This document shows, piece after piece, positions 44,368 through 52,753 of a stretch of 64,000 nt of DNA. The notes beneath the pieces are model-generated. The model had not been told where the DNA came from. It ran no database searches and worked only from the letters and a program-made list of their open reading frames with translations. Origin of the DNA: Gemmatimonadota bacterium (lineage in GTDB: Bacteria > Gemmatimonadota > Gemmatimonadetes > Gemmatimonadales > Gemmatimonadaceae); contig JACQBG010000012.1 of NCBI GenBank assembly GCA_016194585.1, positions 1 to 64,000 of the forward strand, given 5' to 3'. How positions within the stretch are numbered: position 1 is the stretch's first letter; each line of letters opens with the position of its first letter. A program made the translations under genes and the position numbers.

Positions 44368-45732
44368 CTAGACCGGTTGGGTGGCCCATGCCGTGAGCAA
44401 GGGCACGAGTCGTTCGAGCTTCACGCCGCGCGAAGCCTTGAGCAGGATCGCCGCGTCGGCCGCGAGGCGCGGCGCGAGCAGCGGCCACAGATCGTCCACG
44501 TCGCTCGCCGTCACGACGCGCGCGTCGCCGGCGGCGAGTGCGGTGAGCGCGGGCGCGAACTCGCCGATCCCGGCCACGACATCTGCCCCCGAATCGAGCG
44601 CGGCGCGCGCGATCTCGAGGTGGGCGCGCTCCGCCGCCGCGCCCAGCTCGCGCATCGTGCCGAGCACGGCCACGCGCTGGCGCCCCGCGCCGACCTTCGC
44701 CAACAGCGCGAGCGCGGCGCGCGCCGACCCGGGGTTCGCGTTGTACGCGTCGTGCACGAGCAGCGCCGCGCCGAGCGGCGAGACGGCCGAGCGCATCCCG
44801 GGCATCGCGGCGACATCGAGCGAGGCGATGGCGGCCGCCGTCTCGTCGTCGAACAGTCCGCATTCGCGCGCCGCCGCGATGGCGAGCATCGCGTTGCGGA
44901 GGTTGTGCTCTCCCTTGAGCGGCACGTCGACGTGTGCCGCCTCGAGGTCGAGCCAGCCACTGCCGTCCGCGTGCAGGCCATACGCCACGGCCATCACGTC
45001 CCCCGCGCCGAGGCCGGCCGTGACGACGCGCCGCGCCCGCTGCCGCGCTTCGGCGACGAGCGCCGCCTCGTCGGCGGGCACGATCGCCGCCGCCACGCCA
45101 TCGAACAACGACGCCTCCTCGCGCAGCACCCCCGCGAGATCGCCGAACCCCTCGAGATGCTCCTCCTGCACGGTCGTCACCAGCGCGAGGTCGGGCTCGA
45201 CGATGTCGCGAAGCAGTGCGATCTCCCCGGGCATGTTCGTCCCGACCTCGATCACGGCGACGTCGGCGTCGTCGGGGAGCGCGAGCAGCGTGAGCGGCAC
45301 CCCCACCTGATTGTTCAGGTTGCCGCTCGTGGCGTGCACGGTGAGCCGCGCGCCGAGCGCGGCGCGGACGAGTTCCTTGGTGCTCGTCTTGCCGTTCGAC
45401 CCGCCGATGGCGATGACGGGACGCCCCCACGCGCGGCGCCGGTAGCGGGCGAGCGCGCCGAGCGCGTGCAGGGTGTTCTCCACGTCGTACACGGGCACGC
45501 CGAGGCCGGCGGCGCGGCGCGCGTCGTGCACGACGACGGCCACCGCACCCTGGGCCACGGCCTGCGCGAGGAAGTCGTGCGCGTTGAACCGCTCGCCGGC
45601 AAGCGCCACGAACAGGTCTCCGGCCGCGACGGTGCGCGTGTCGGTCGAGATGCCACCGATCGCGCGATCGTCGCGCGGACCGCCACCGAGGGCGTCCGCC
45701 ACGCGCGCGAGCGTCCAGAAGCCGTGCGTCAT
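44368..45732 (-). CDS. murF: UDP-MurNAc-tripeptide-D-Ala-D-Ala ligase
   Basis: A 454-residue Mur ligase adding D-Ala-D-Ala. N-terminal domain GGISTDTRTVAAGDLFVAL, ATP loop AIGGSNGKTSTKELV, central EVGTNMPGEI and EEHLEGFG, and C-terminal DAYNANPGSARAALALL, the MurF signature. ATG overlaps the murE stop by four bases. Confidence 0.97.
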   Translation of the reverse strand: MTHGFWTLARVADALGGGPRDDRAIGGISTDTRTVAAGDLFVALAGERFNAHDFLAQAVAQGAVAVVVHDARRAAGLGVPVYDVENTLHALGALARYRRRAWGRPVIAIGGSNGKTSTKELVRAALGARLTVHATSGNLNNQVGVPLTLLALPDDADVAVIEVGTNMPGEIALLRDIVEPDLALVTTVQEEHLEGFGDLAGVLREEASLFDGVAAAIVPADEAALVAEARQRARRVVTAGLGAGDVMAVAYGLHADGSGWLDLEAAHVDVPLKGEHNLRNAMLAIAAARECGLFDDETAAAIASLDVAAMPGMRSAVSPLGAALLVHDAYNANPGSARAALALLAKVGAGRQRVAVLGTMRELGAAAERAHLEIARAALDSGADVVAGIGEFAPALTALAAGDARVVTASDVDDLWPLLAPRLAADAAILLKASRGVKLERLVPLLTAWATQPV

Positions 45733-47210
45733 GCGCCCGCTCCCGCGCGCTCGGCCATCACCTCGGCCACGATCTCGCGCTCGTCGAAGTGGAACTTCTC
45801 GGTGCCGCGCACCTGGTAGGTCTCGTGCCCCTTGCCGGCGAGCAGTACCACGTCGCGCGCCGGATCGGCGAGCGCGATGGCGCGGGCGATCGCCGCGCGG
45901 CGGTCCTCGATGCGGTCGTAACTCCCCGCCGGCAGCGGCGCGACGATGTCGTCGATGATGCGCGCCGGATCCTCGGTGCGCGGATTGTCGCTCGTCACGA
46001 CGAGCCGGTCGGCGTGGGCACGGGCCATCTCGCCCATGAGCGGGCGCTTGCCGCGGTCGCGGTCGCCGCCCGCCCCGAAGACGACGATGAGTTCTCCCGG
46101 CGTGAACGGGCGGAGCGCCGTGAGCGCGCGCGCCAGCGCGTCGGGGGTGTGCGCGTAGTCGCGCAACACGGTCGGCCGTTCGCCGACGATCTCGAGGCGG
46201 CCCGGTACCTGCGGCATCGTCGAGAGCCGCGCGCCGATGGTCGCCGCGTCCACGCCGAGCGCGTGCGCGGCCGCGGCGGAGCCGACCGCGTTGGCGACGT
46301 TGAAGTCGCCGATGAGCGGGAGATGCACGTCGGCCGTGCCGCGGGGCGTGACGAGGCGCCACGCGCTCCCGCGCGGCGTGAACGTCACCAGCTCGGCGCG
46401 CACGTCGGCGTCTTCCCCGGCACCGAACGACACGCGGCGCGGCGCATGCGGCAGCGCGCGCCACGCGGGATCGTCGGCGTTCGCCACGACGGCGCCATCC
46501 GGCGTGAGGTACGAGACGAGCGCGGCCTTCGCGGCGAAGTACCGCTCCATCGTGCCGTGATAGTCGAGATGGTCGCGCGTGAGGTTGGTGAACACGGCGG
46601 CGTCGAACGCGAGCCCCTCCACGCGGCGCTGGTCGAGCGAGTGGCTCGACACCTCCATCGCGACGGTGCGCACGCCGGCGTCGGCGAGCACACGCAGCAC
46701 GCGCTGCAGCTCGACGGGGCCGGGCGTCGTGAGCCCGCCACCGCCATCGACCTCCTCTCCAGCGCTCCCGACGAGCACGCCGAGCGTGCCGATGCTCGCG
46801 CTGCGAGCCGCGGGCGCGTCGAGCAGGTGGCGCAGCATCCCCACCGTCGTCGTCTTGCCGTTCGTACCGGTGACGGCGACGAGCCGCATGCCCTGCGCCG
46901 GCTCGCCGAAGAACGCCGCGGCGGCGATGGCCGCGGCGCGCCGCCCGTTGCGCACGACGATCGACGGCAGCGCGGTGCGCGAGGCGTCCTCGGCGATCGC
47001 CACGCTGGCGCCCGCGGCCGCGGCCGCGTCGAGGAACTCGTGCCCGTCGCGCGCCGACCCGCGCACGGCGACGAACAGCGCACCGGGCCGCACCGAGCGG
47101 CTGTCGTCGGTGATCGCGCCGATCGCCGCCGGCAGCGCGCCACGCACCTCGACGAGGAGTCCGGCGCGTTCGAGCGCGTCGATGAGACGTTGCGTGGCGA
47201 CGCCCGTCAC
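45729..47210 (-). CDS. murE: UDP-MurNAc-tripeptide synthetase MurE (meso-DAP type)
   Basis: A 493-residue Mur ligase adding the third residue. ATP loop VAVTGTNGKTTTVGMLRH, EVSSHSLDQRRV and TNLTRDHLDYHGTMERYFAAK are present. The C-terminal substrate motif SDNPRTEDP is the DNPR form that recognises meso-diaminopimelate, so the wall is predicted to be DAP type rather than Lys type. The GTG start overlaps the ftsI stop by four bases. Confidence 0.96.
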   Translation of the reverse strand: MTGVATQRLIDALERAGLLVEVRGALPAAIGAITDDSRSVRPGALFVAVRGSARDGHEFLDAAAAAGASVAIAEDASRTALPSIVVRNGRRAAAIAAAAFFGEPAQGMRLVAVTGTNGKTTTVGMLRHLLDAPAARSASIGTLGVLVGSAGEEVDGGGGLTTPGPVELQRVLRVLADAGVRTVAMEVSSHSLDQRRVEGLAFDAAVFTNLTRDHLDYHGTMERYFAAKAALVSYLTPDGAVVANADDPAWRALPHAPRRVSFGAGEDADVRAELVTFTPRGSAWRLVTPRGTADVHLPLIGDFNVANAVGSAAAAHALGVDAATIGARLSTMPQVPGRLEIVGERPTVLRDYAHTPDALARALTALRPFTPGELIVVFGAGGDRDRGKRPLMGEMARAHADRLVVTSDNPRTEDPARIIDDIVAPLPAGSYDRIEDRRAAIARAIALADPARDVVLLAGKGHETYQVRGTEKFHFDEREIVAEVMAERAGAGA

Positions 47211-49312
47211 GGCGCGCGCATCAGGTGGACGGTCGTCCCCGCCGGCGCGACCGTGCCGGCGTCGGGCGACGTGGCCGCGGCGTCGCCCACCCCCGACGCA
47301 TCGAGCGACACGCGGAATCCGGCGCGGTGCAGCGCGTACACGGCGCGCCGCAGCGGCAAACCGCGCACCGACGGCACGGCGCGCGCCGCGACCACCGCGG
47401 GGGGCGCCTTCTTCGCCTCGCCGAGGCGGAACACGAAGGGCACGCTCCCCGACGCCACGGAACGCACCAGCGTGTCGCCGCCCTCGAACGCGCTGTCGCC
47501 GTTCGCCGACGACGCGAACGCCTGCGCCGCGCGGTCGCTGCGGGCGACCGGCGCCGTCGGCGTCGCCGCGGCCGTCGCCACCGGCGTCGCGGACGCGGGC
47601 TTGGGCGCCGGCGTGATGCGCGACGAGGCGAGCTCCGCCCGGTCGAGACTCGCGTCGCGCGAGGCGAGCATCGCCTGGATGATCGTCTTCGACACCGGCG
47701 CCGCCGCCTTGCCGCCGTAGATCGACTTCGAGGGGTCGTCGAGCTTCACGAGGATCACGACCTGCGGCTTGTCGGCCGGGAAGAGACCGACGAAGCTCGC
47801 CGTGTACGATCCGTTGACGTACTTGCCGTGCACGGTCCGCTTGGCGGTGCCGGTCTTCCCCGCGATGTCGAACGTCGCGAGGTTCGCCTGTTCCGCCGTG
47901 CCCCCCTCGACCACGCTGCGCAGCAACCCGCGCACCGTGCGCGCCGTCTCCTCGGTCATGACGCGCCGCACGACGCGCCGCGTGTGCGAGTACTGCACCG
48001 TGCCGTCGCTCGCGCGCACTTCCTTCACGATCGCCGGCTCGAGCAGCTCGCCGCCGTTGGCGATCGCCGCGTACGCGGTCGCCAGCTGCAGCGGCGTGAC
48101 GGTGATCGCGTACCCCATCGCCATCGACGCCGGCGTCAGCTTGTCCCACCCCTTCGGCGCGACGAGCCGCCCCGGGCTCTCCCCGGGATACGGCAACCCG
48201 GTCTGCATGCCGAAGCCCATGTCGCGCATGAGCTCGAACTGCTCGCGCGGCGTGAACCGCTGCGCGAACTGCACGATGCCGATGTTGCTCGAGTACTGGA
48301 TCACCTGGGCGAGCGTGAAACTCGTTCCCTTGTGGTCGTCCTCGATGGTGCGGCCGTTGTAGTCCCACTTGCCGCCGTAGGCATTGACGACCTCGTCGAC
48401 GCGCGCCCGGTGCAGATCGAGCAGGCGCGCCGCCGTGAACGGCTTGAGCGTGGAACCGGGCTCGTACGGCTCGGTCAGCGCGGTCGCCACGGTCGACCGC
48501 TGGTCGGCGCGGCGGCTCGCCATCGCGCGCACCTCGCCGCTCGACGGGTCGAGCACGACGATGTCGCCCCCCTTCGCCCCCATCCCCCGCACCGCGTCGT
48601 CGAGCGCGCGCTCGGCGATGTCCTGCAGCTGCTGGTTGATCGTCAGCACGACGGTGTGCCCGGGACGCGCCGCCGTCCCCTCGACCCCCGGGGAGTCGTA
48701 GCGATGCCCCTTCGCGTCTCGCAGCTCGGCGGTCGTGCCGCGCGTGCCGCGCAGCAGCGCGTCGAGCGACTTCTCGAGGCCGTCCACCGGCTCGCCATTC
48801 TCGTCGGCGCGGCCGACGAGGCGACGCAGCCCGTCCGTCGCCGGCGGCACCCGCTCGATGGCCGGCGTCGAGTGCACGCCGCGCACGGCGACGAGCTCCT
48901 GCACGTCGGAGGCGAGGTACGTCCCCGGCAACTCGACCCACTTGTCGGTGGTGTCGACGGCCTTGCGCGCCCACTCTGAAGAGACGCCCACGCGCGCGAG
49001 CACGCGCGCGACGGTCTGCAGACGCACGCGCGCCGCATCGACCGCCTTCGGCTTCGTGGGTGCGCCCCAGACCTCCTTGGGCGCGATCTGCAGCTTCACC
49101 AGCTGCCGGCTCTCGACGAGCACGTTCCCGCTCGCATCGAGGATCCGCCCGCGCGGCGCCGGGAGCGGCGAATCGGCCACCTGCTGTCGCGTGGCGCGGG
49201 CGCGCCACGTGGCGCCGTCGTACAGCTGCACCTTCGCGGCGCGCCCGACGAGCAGGAGGGCGAACGCCAGGAACGCGCCGTGGACGAGCCCGACCCGGCT
49301 AGTGCGGATCAC
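47207..49312 (-). CDS. ftsI: Septal transpeptidase FtsI (class B PBP) with C-terminal PASTA domain
   Basis: A 701-residue bitopic penicillin-binding protein. An N-terminal anchor (VGLVHGAFLAFALLLVG) precedes the PBP dimer domain starting LPAPRGRILDASGNVL. The transpeptidase has SxxK in YEPGSTLKPFT, SxN in QYSSNIGIVQ and KTG in DIAGKTGTAKRT. An Ala/Thr/Pro linker leads to one PASTA-like domain (AVPSVRGLPLRRAVYALHRA), more typical of Gram-positive or sporulation-type PBPs. GTG start lies inside the end of ftsL (14-base overlap). Confidence 0.95.
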   Translation of the reverse strand: MIRTSRVGLVHGAFLAFALLLVGRAAKVQLYDGATWRARATRQQVADSPLPAPRGRILDASGNVLVESRQLVKLQIAPKEVWGAPTKPKAVDAARVRLQTVARVLARVGVSSEWARKAVDTTDKWVELPGTYLASDVQELVAVRGVHSTPAIERVPPATDGLRRLVGRADENGEPVDGLEKSLDALLRGTRGTTAELRDAKGHRYDSPGVEGTAARPGHTVVLTINQQLQDIAERALDDAVRGMGAKGGDIVVLDPSSGEVRAMASRRADQRSTVATALTEPYEPGSTLKPFTAARLLDLHRARVDEVVNAYGGKWDYNGRTIEDDHKGTSFTLAQVIQYSSNIGIVQFAQRFTPREQFELMRDMGFGMQTGLPYPGESPGRLVAPKGWDKLTPASMAMGYAITVTPLQLATAYAAIANGGELLEPAIVKEVRASDGTVQYSHTRRVVRRVMTEETARTVRGLLRSVVEGGTAEQANLATFDIAGKTGTAKRTVHGKYVNGSYTASFVGLFPADKPQVVILVKLDDPSKSIYGGKAAAPVSKTIIQAMLASRDASLDRAELASSRITPAPKPASATPVATAAATPTAPVARSDRAAQAFASSANGDSAFEGGDTLVRSVASGSVPFVFRLGEAKKAPPAVVAARAVPSVRGLPLRRAVYALHRAGFRVSLDASGVGDAAATSPDAGTVAPAGTTVHLMRAP

Positions 49313-49595
49313 GCGTCGTCCGGCGCGGGGGGCGCGCCACCACGAACACCTGGCTGTCGCTCGGGATGCGCATGTTCAGTCGTTCCTCGGCCACGCGCGC
49401 GAGCCGGGACCGGCTCGCCGCGTCGCGGATGTCGCCATCGAGCTTGGCACGCTCGGCCTCGAGCGCCGAGCGCGCCTGTTCGAGCGCGCTCTGCTCCCGG
49501 GCACGCAGCGTGCCGTAGCTCCTTCTCCATATGACGCCCGTGGCCACGAGGACGAAACCGACCAGCACGAGCGCGACGATGCCGCGGCCGCGCAC
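49299..49595 (-). CDS. ftsL: FtsL-like division protein
   Basis: A 98-residue bitopic protein with a membrane helix at about 6-23 (IVALVLVGFVLVATGVIW) and a periplasmic coiled coil (LRAREQSALEQARSALEAER) ending in the FtsL-like ERLNMRIPSDSQVFVV. Sequence identity in this family is low, so the call relies on size, topology and position between rsmH and ftsI. GTG follows the rsmH stop immediately and has GGAGG upstream inside rsmH. Confidence 0.82.
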   Translation of the reverse strand: MRGRGIVALVLVGFVLVATGVIWRRSYGTLRAREQSALEQARSALEAERAKLDGDIRDAASRSRLARVAEERLNMRIPSDSQVFVVARPPRRTTRDPH

Positions 49596-49596
49596 C

Positions 49597-50550
49597 TCAA
49601 CCCTCCGCGGCGGCCTTGCGCCAGGCGCGGAGGTGGGCGCTGCGGGCGCGCGGATTGCGGGCGATCTCGTCGGCGTTGGCGGTCACGGCTTTCTTGGTGA
49701 GGGGCGTGCCCAGCGGACGGCCGCGGCACGTGCACTGGAGCTGCTTCGGGGGACAGACGCACGACAGGCTCCACTCGCGGAAGGCGTGCTTCACGATCCG
49801 GTCCTCCCCCGAGTGGTAGGCGATCACTGCGAGGACGCCCCCGGGGGCCAATCGGTCACGCAGCGCCGGGAGCGCGCGCGCGAGTCCTTCGAGCTCGTCG
49901 TTGACGACGATGCGGAGCGCCTGGAAGAGCCGCGCGAAGTCCCCCGGCCCGGAGCGCGGGCCGAGCACGGCGCGGATCGCCCCGACGAAGTCGTCGCTCG
50001 TCGCGAACGGGCGGTTCGCCCGGCGCCGCGCCACTTCGTGCGCGAGGCGCGACGCCTTGGGTTCGTCGCCGTACGTCTTGAACACGCGGATGAGCTCGCG
50101 CTCGTCGCTGGCGTTGAGCACGTCGGCGGCGGTGGCGAGCTCCGCGGCGTCGCCGCCCATGCGCATGTCGAGCGGCGCCCCTTCGCGGAACGAGAAGCCG
50201 CGCGCCTCGTCGTCGATCTGGTGCGACGAGATGCCGAGGTCGAGCAGCGCGCCGTCGAACGGCTCGTGCCCGAGGGCGCCGTCGGCGGTCACGAGGTCGG
50301 CGTACGTCCCCGGCACGGCGCGGAAGCGGCCGTCGGCGGCGAACCGGGAGAGCCGCTCGGTGGCGGCGGCGATCGCCTGCGGGTCGCGGTCGATGCCGAC
50401 GACGTGCTTCCCTGCCTCGAGCAGCGCGAGCGAGTGGCCGCCGCCGCCGAGCGTGCAGTCGAGCACGCGGTGCGCGCCGGCGAGCGCGGCCAGCACCTCA
50501 TCGACGAGCACGGGCGCATGGTACGCGGAATCGAAGCGGCCGGAGGTCAT
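49597..50550 (-). CDS. rsmH: 16S rRNA m4C1402 methyltransferase RsmH
   Basis: A 317-residue SAM-dependent enzyme modifying C1402 in the ribosomal P site. Starts with HAPVLVDEVLAAL, SAM loop DCTLGGGGHSLALLE, then GALLDLGISSHQID, GAPLDMRM, and catalytic-domain VIAYHSGEDRIVKHAF near the C-terminus. It is the first gene of the dcw cluster here; mraZ, which usually precedes it, is absent. Upstream are a strong hairpin and then an unrelated TPR gene. Confidence 0.97.
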   Translation of the reverse strand: MTSGRFDSAYHAPVLVDEVLAALAGAHRVLDCTLGGGGHSLALLEAGKHVVGIDRDPQAIAAATERLSRFAADGRFRAVPGTYADLVTADGALGHEPFDGALLDLGISSHQIDDEARGFSFREGAPLDMRMGGDAAELATAADVLNASDERELIRVFKTYGDEPKASRLAHEVARRRANRPFATSDDFVGAIRAVLGPRSGPGDFARLFQALRIVVNDELEGLARALPALRDRLAPGGVLAVIAYHSGEDRIVKHAFREWSLSCVCPPKQLQCTCRGRPLGTPLTKKAVTANADEIARNPRARSAHLRAWRKAAAEG

Positions 50551-50573
50551 CGACGAAAGATAGAGCCTTAAAC

Positions 50574-50610
50574 GACGACGCCCGCCGGCGCGGGGCCGGC
50601 GGGCGTCGTC
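50574..50610 (-). terminator. Strong GC hairpin terminator after TPR gene
   Basis: A perfect 16-bp stem (50574-50589 with 50595-50610) closes a five-base loop. In the minus direction it begins 14 bases after the TPR gene stop and is followed by a weak GTTT tract. It separates that transcript from the dcw cluster, whose own promoter would then lie in the 23 bases before rsmH or inside the stem. Confidence 0.75.
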
Positions 50611-50624
50611 ACGATCGGATCAGG

Positions 50625-52364
50625 CTATTTGCAGAACGCCTTGACGTGCGAGTCCGACGCCGGCGTGTACTGCGCCACGGCGCCAAGCAGCGTCTTCGTC
50701 ACGTCGGGCGCGAACGCGCCGCCCGCCGGCAGGTTGATCTGCGCCTCGAGCAGGTACGCGGCCGCGCGCTTCGCCTGCTCGCACGACTTCTTCGTCTGGT
50801 TCTCCTGGATGAGCGGCGCGGCGAGCGAGTACGCCGCGTAGCCGAGCAGGAACTTGGCCTGCGGCCGCACGGCCACCGGCGCGATGGAATCGGCGTACGA
50901 GAGCACCGCGTACGCCTTCCCCCAATCGTCGGCGGTCTTCGACGCCTCGGCCGCCTTGCGGAGCGCGTCGCCGATCGAGACGGCCATGCCGCCCGTCATC
51001 GTCTTGTCCTCACCGGCCTTCTGCGACGCGTGCACCTCCGCCAGTGCGGAGTCGAGCTGCCCCGCTTCCTTGAACGCGCCGGCGAACTGCGCGTGCGCAT
51101 TCTCCACCGCCTTCGGATCGACCTCGTAGGCGCGGCGCAGCGACGCCATCGACGGCCCCGCCTGCCCGAGCTTCTTCTCGATCTGGCTGCGGAGCAGCCA
51201 GTTCGCCGCCACCTTCGGGAACTTCTGCGTCGCCTTCGACTGCCACTCGAGCGCCTTCGCGAAGTTCGTGTCGGCCGCGTACGCCGCCACCATCTTGTCG
51301 AAGAAGCCCTGGTCGGCCGCCGACGTGTCCATCTTCACCATCTCCTCGCCCACCGACGCCATCTTCTTCGTGTTCTTCGTCGCGCCGAGGAGGTTGAAGT
51401 ACAGCTTCACCAGGTTGATGTCGCCCGGGTTGTCGGTCACCGCCTTCTCGATCACCGGCAGCGCCTGGTCCACCTGCCCCGTCGCCGCCAGCTCGGCGCC
51501 GATCTGCGCGATGAGCGACGAGTTCGTCGGGTCGGCGTCGCGGAGCGCGAACAGCACCTCGATCTTCTTCTTGCGATACCCCTTCTCGTCCTTCTCGTCG
51601 CCCTTGCTCAGCTCGTCGTAGAGCGAGACGGCTTCCTTGAGCGCGATCTTGCTCTTCGGATCCGCGGCGCGGATATCGTCGACGATCTTGAGGACCTCGA
51701 CCGACGGCTTCTTCTGCTCCTTCGCGATCGCGAGCTCGCAGTAGCGGAGCCACGTCGACTTCGGGTACGCCTTGATGGCGCTCTCCGCTTCCTTGAGCGC
51801 GTCGGCCGTCTTCCCCTCACGGTCGTCGCTGCGGCACTTCTTCTCGGCTTCGAACGTCTTGTTGTGCGCGTCCTGGTAGGCGCGGCTCACCTTGTCGGCC
51901 ACCGCGTCGAGCTTGTTCCCCTCGAACGTGCCGAGCGGCTGCACCAGCTGCGCGTCGCGCGTGAGCACGAGCCACGCTTCGATCGAGTAGCCCGCCGCCG
52001 TCTTCGTCACCTGCCCCTCGAGGTACTCGTCACCGCGCAGCTGCTTCGAGAGCAGGTTCGCGTCGGCCGAGCTGAGCGCGTCGGTCGTCGAGTAGCCGGA
52101 GGCCTCGAGCGTGACGTTGATGTCGTTCTTCGGCACCACCCAGAGCGACCGGTAGGAGACGTCGCCGTCGATGTGGCTCCGCACCGCTTCCGCGGCATCC
52201 GGACCGAGCTGCTTGTCGCTGCTCTTGAAGATCACCACCACCAGCTTCGGGGCGTTGGGATTCGCGTTGCGATGTCCCTGCGCATGGGCGGGGAGCGTCG
52301 AGCCGAATCCCACGAAGAGCGCAACGGCGAGCGTCGCCAGCGTGCGCGGTGTCCGAGCCATCAC
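50625..52364 (-). CDS. Exported TPR-repeat protein
   Basis: A 579-residue protein with a signal peptide (LATLAVALFVGFGSTLPAHAQ). An N-terminal globular part of about 130 residues (KLVVVIFKSSDKQLGPDAAE, SYRSLWVVPKNDINVTLEAS) resembles the nucleotide-free TolB/FlgO-like alpha-beta domains often placed before TPRs. From about residue 170 to 500 helical TPR pairs follow; conserved Cys occur near 480-580. GGAGGA lies six bases before GTG 52364 and nine before ATG 52361; either could start. Role unknown; periplasmic scaffold is likely. tRNA-Val lies 76 bases upstream on the same strand. Confidence 0.8.
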   Translation of the reverse strand: MMARTPRTLATLAVALFVGFGSTLPAHAQGHRNANPNAPKLVVVIFKSSDKQLGPDAAEAVRSHIDGDVSYRSLWVVPKNDINVTLEASGYSTTDALSSADANLLSKQLRGDEYLEGQVTKTAAGYSIEAWLVLTRDAQLVQPLGTFEGNKLDAVADKVSRAYQDAHNKTFEAEKKCRSDDREGKTADALKEAESAIKAYPKSTWLRYCELAIAKEQKKPSVEVLKIVDDIRAADPKSKIALKEAVSLYDELSKGDEKDEKGYRKKKIEVLFALRDADPTNSSLIAQIGAELAATGQVDQALPVIEKAVTDNPGDINLVKLYFNLLGATKNTKKMASVGEEMVKMDTSAADQGFFDKMVAAYAADTNFAKALEWQSKATQKFPKVAANWLLRSQIEKKLGQAGPSMASLRRAYEVDPKAVENAHAQFAGAFKEAGQLDSALAEVHASQKAGEDKTMTGGMAVSIGDALRKAAEASKTADDWGKAYAVLSYADSIAPVAVRPQAKFLLGYAAYSLAAPLIQENQTKKSCEQAKRAAAYLLEAQINLPAGGAFAPDVTKTLLGAVAQYTPASDSHVKAFCK

Positions 52365-52440
52365 GGGTATTCCTCCAGTACGGTGGTCATTCTCGTGCGC
52401 GTGCCCCGTCGCGCCCCGGCAGGCGCCCCAGGTCCTCCAA

Positions 52441-52514
52441 TGGGCGAAGAGGGATTCGAACCCCCGACACCCTGCGTGTAAGGCAGGTGCTCTAACCAGC
52501 TGAGCTATTCGCCC
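52441..52514 (-). tRNA. tRNA-Val (anticodon UAC)
   Basis: A 74-base cloverleaf on the minus strand. The acceptor stem pairs GGGCGAA at the 5' end (52514) with TTCGCCC, discriminator A at 52441. The D arm contains AGCTCAGCTGGTTAGAGC, the anticodon stem CCTGC/GCAGG encloses loop CTTACAC giving UAC, and the T arm is GGGGGTTCGAATCCC-like. CCA is not encoded. It lies between the 56-residue membrane protein gene and the exported TPR gene, all on one strand. Confidence 0.97.
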
Positions 52515-52522
52515 GCTCTGTG

Positions 52523-52693
52523 CTACGACATGATGGCGATGGGTACCAATACTGCATACCCGATCACCAGCAGGATCGGAGCGATGGTGGCACCGCCTCT
52601 CGCGAGGTCAGCGTATCCGGCCGCGAGCACTGCGACCGCGATCCCCCATTTCAGCGCGGGCTTGCCGCCGGCCGCTTTTTCCGTATCTCCCAT
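52523..52693 (-). CDS. 56-residue hypothetical membrane protein
   Basis: Short gene from ATG 52693 to TAG 52523. The product starts MGDTEKAAGGKPALKWG and has two hydrophobic helices (IAVAVLAAGYADL and IAPILLVIGYAVLVPIAIM) separated by ARGGAT, with a polar N-terminus. Codon third positions are less GC-biased than in neighbours. A sigma-70-like promoter (TTGACT, 17 bases, TAAACT) ends nine bases before the ATG, so its mRNA may be leaderless. tRNA-Val follows nine bases after the stop and may share the transcript. Family not recognised with certainty. Confidence 0.7.
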   Translation of the reverse strand: MGDTEKAAGGKPALKWGIAVAVLAAGYADLARGGATIAPILLVIGYAVLVPIAIMS

Positions 52694-52702
52694 AGGGAGC
52701 GG

Positions 52703-52731
52703 AGTTTAGACCCCTCCATAGAAGGAGTCAA
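52703..52731 (-). promoter_or_regulatory. Sigma-70-type promoter for small membrane gene and tRNA-Val
   Basis: Minus strand TTGACT (52731-52726), 17-base spacer, TAAACT (52708-52703). Predicted start point is within about two bases of the ATG at 52693. It is the best-matching housekeeping promoter in the window and lies between the stop of the metallopeptidase gene and the small membrane gene. Confidence 0.7.
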
Positions 52732-52753
52732 GCAAGAATAGGACAGTTCACCA

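Noticed and set aside
45729-49208. Apparent 1159-residue protein ending in MurE
   Set aside because: The upstream part is ftsI read in another frame with Arg/Ala-rich composition; murE starts at GTG 47210.
52365-52440. Terminator between tRNA-Val and the exported TPR gene
   Set aside because: GC-rich partial stems exist but no clean hairpin with a T-run; left unannotated.
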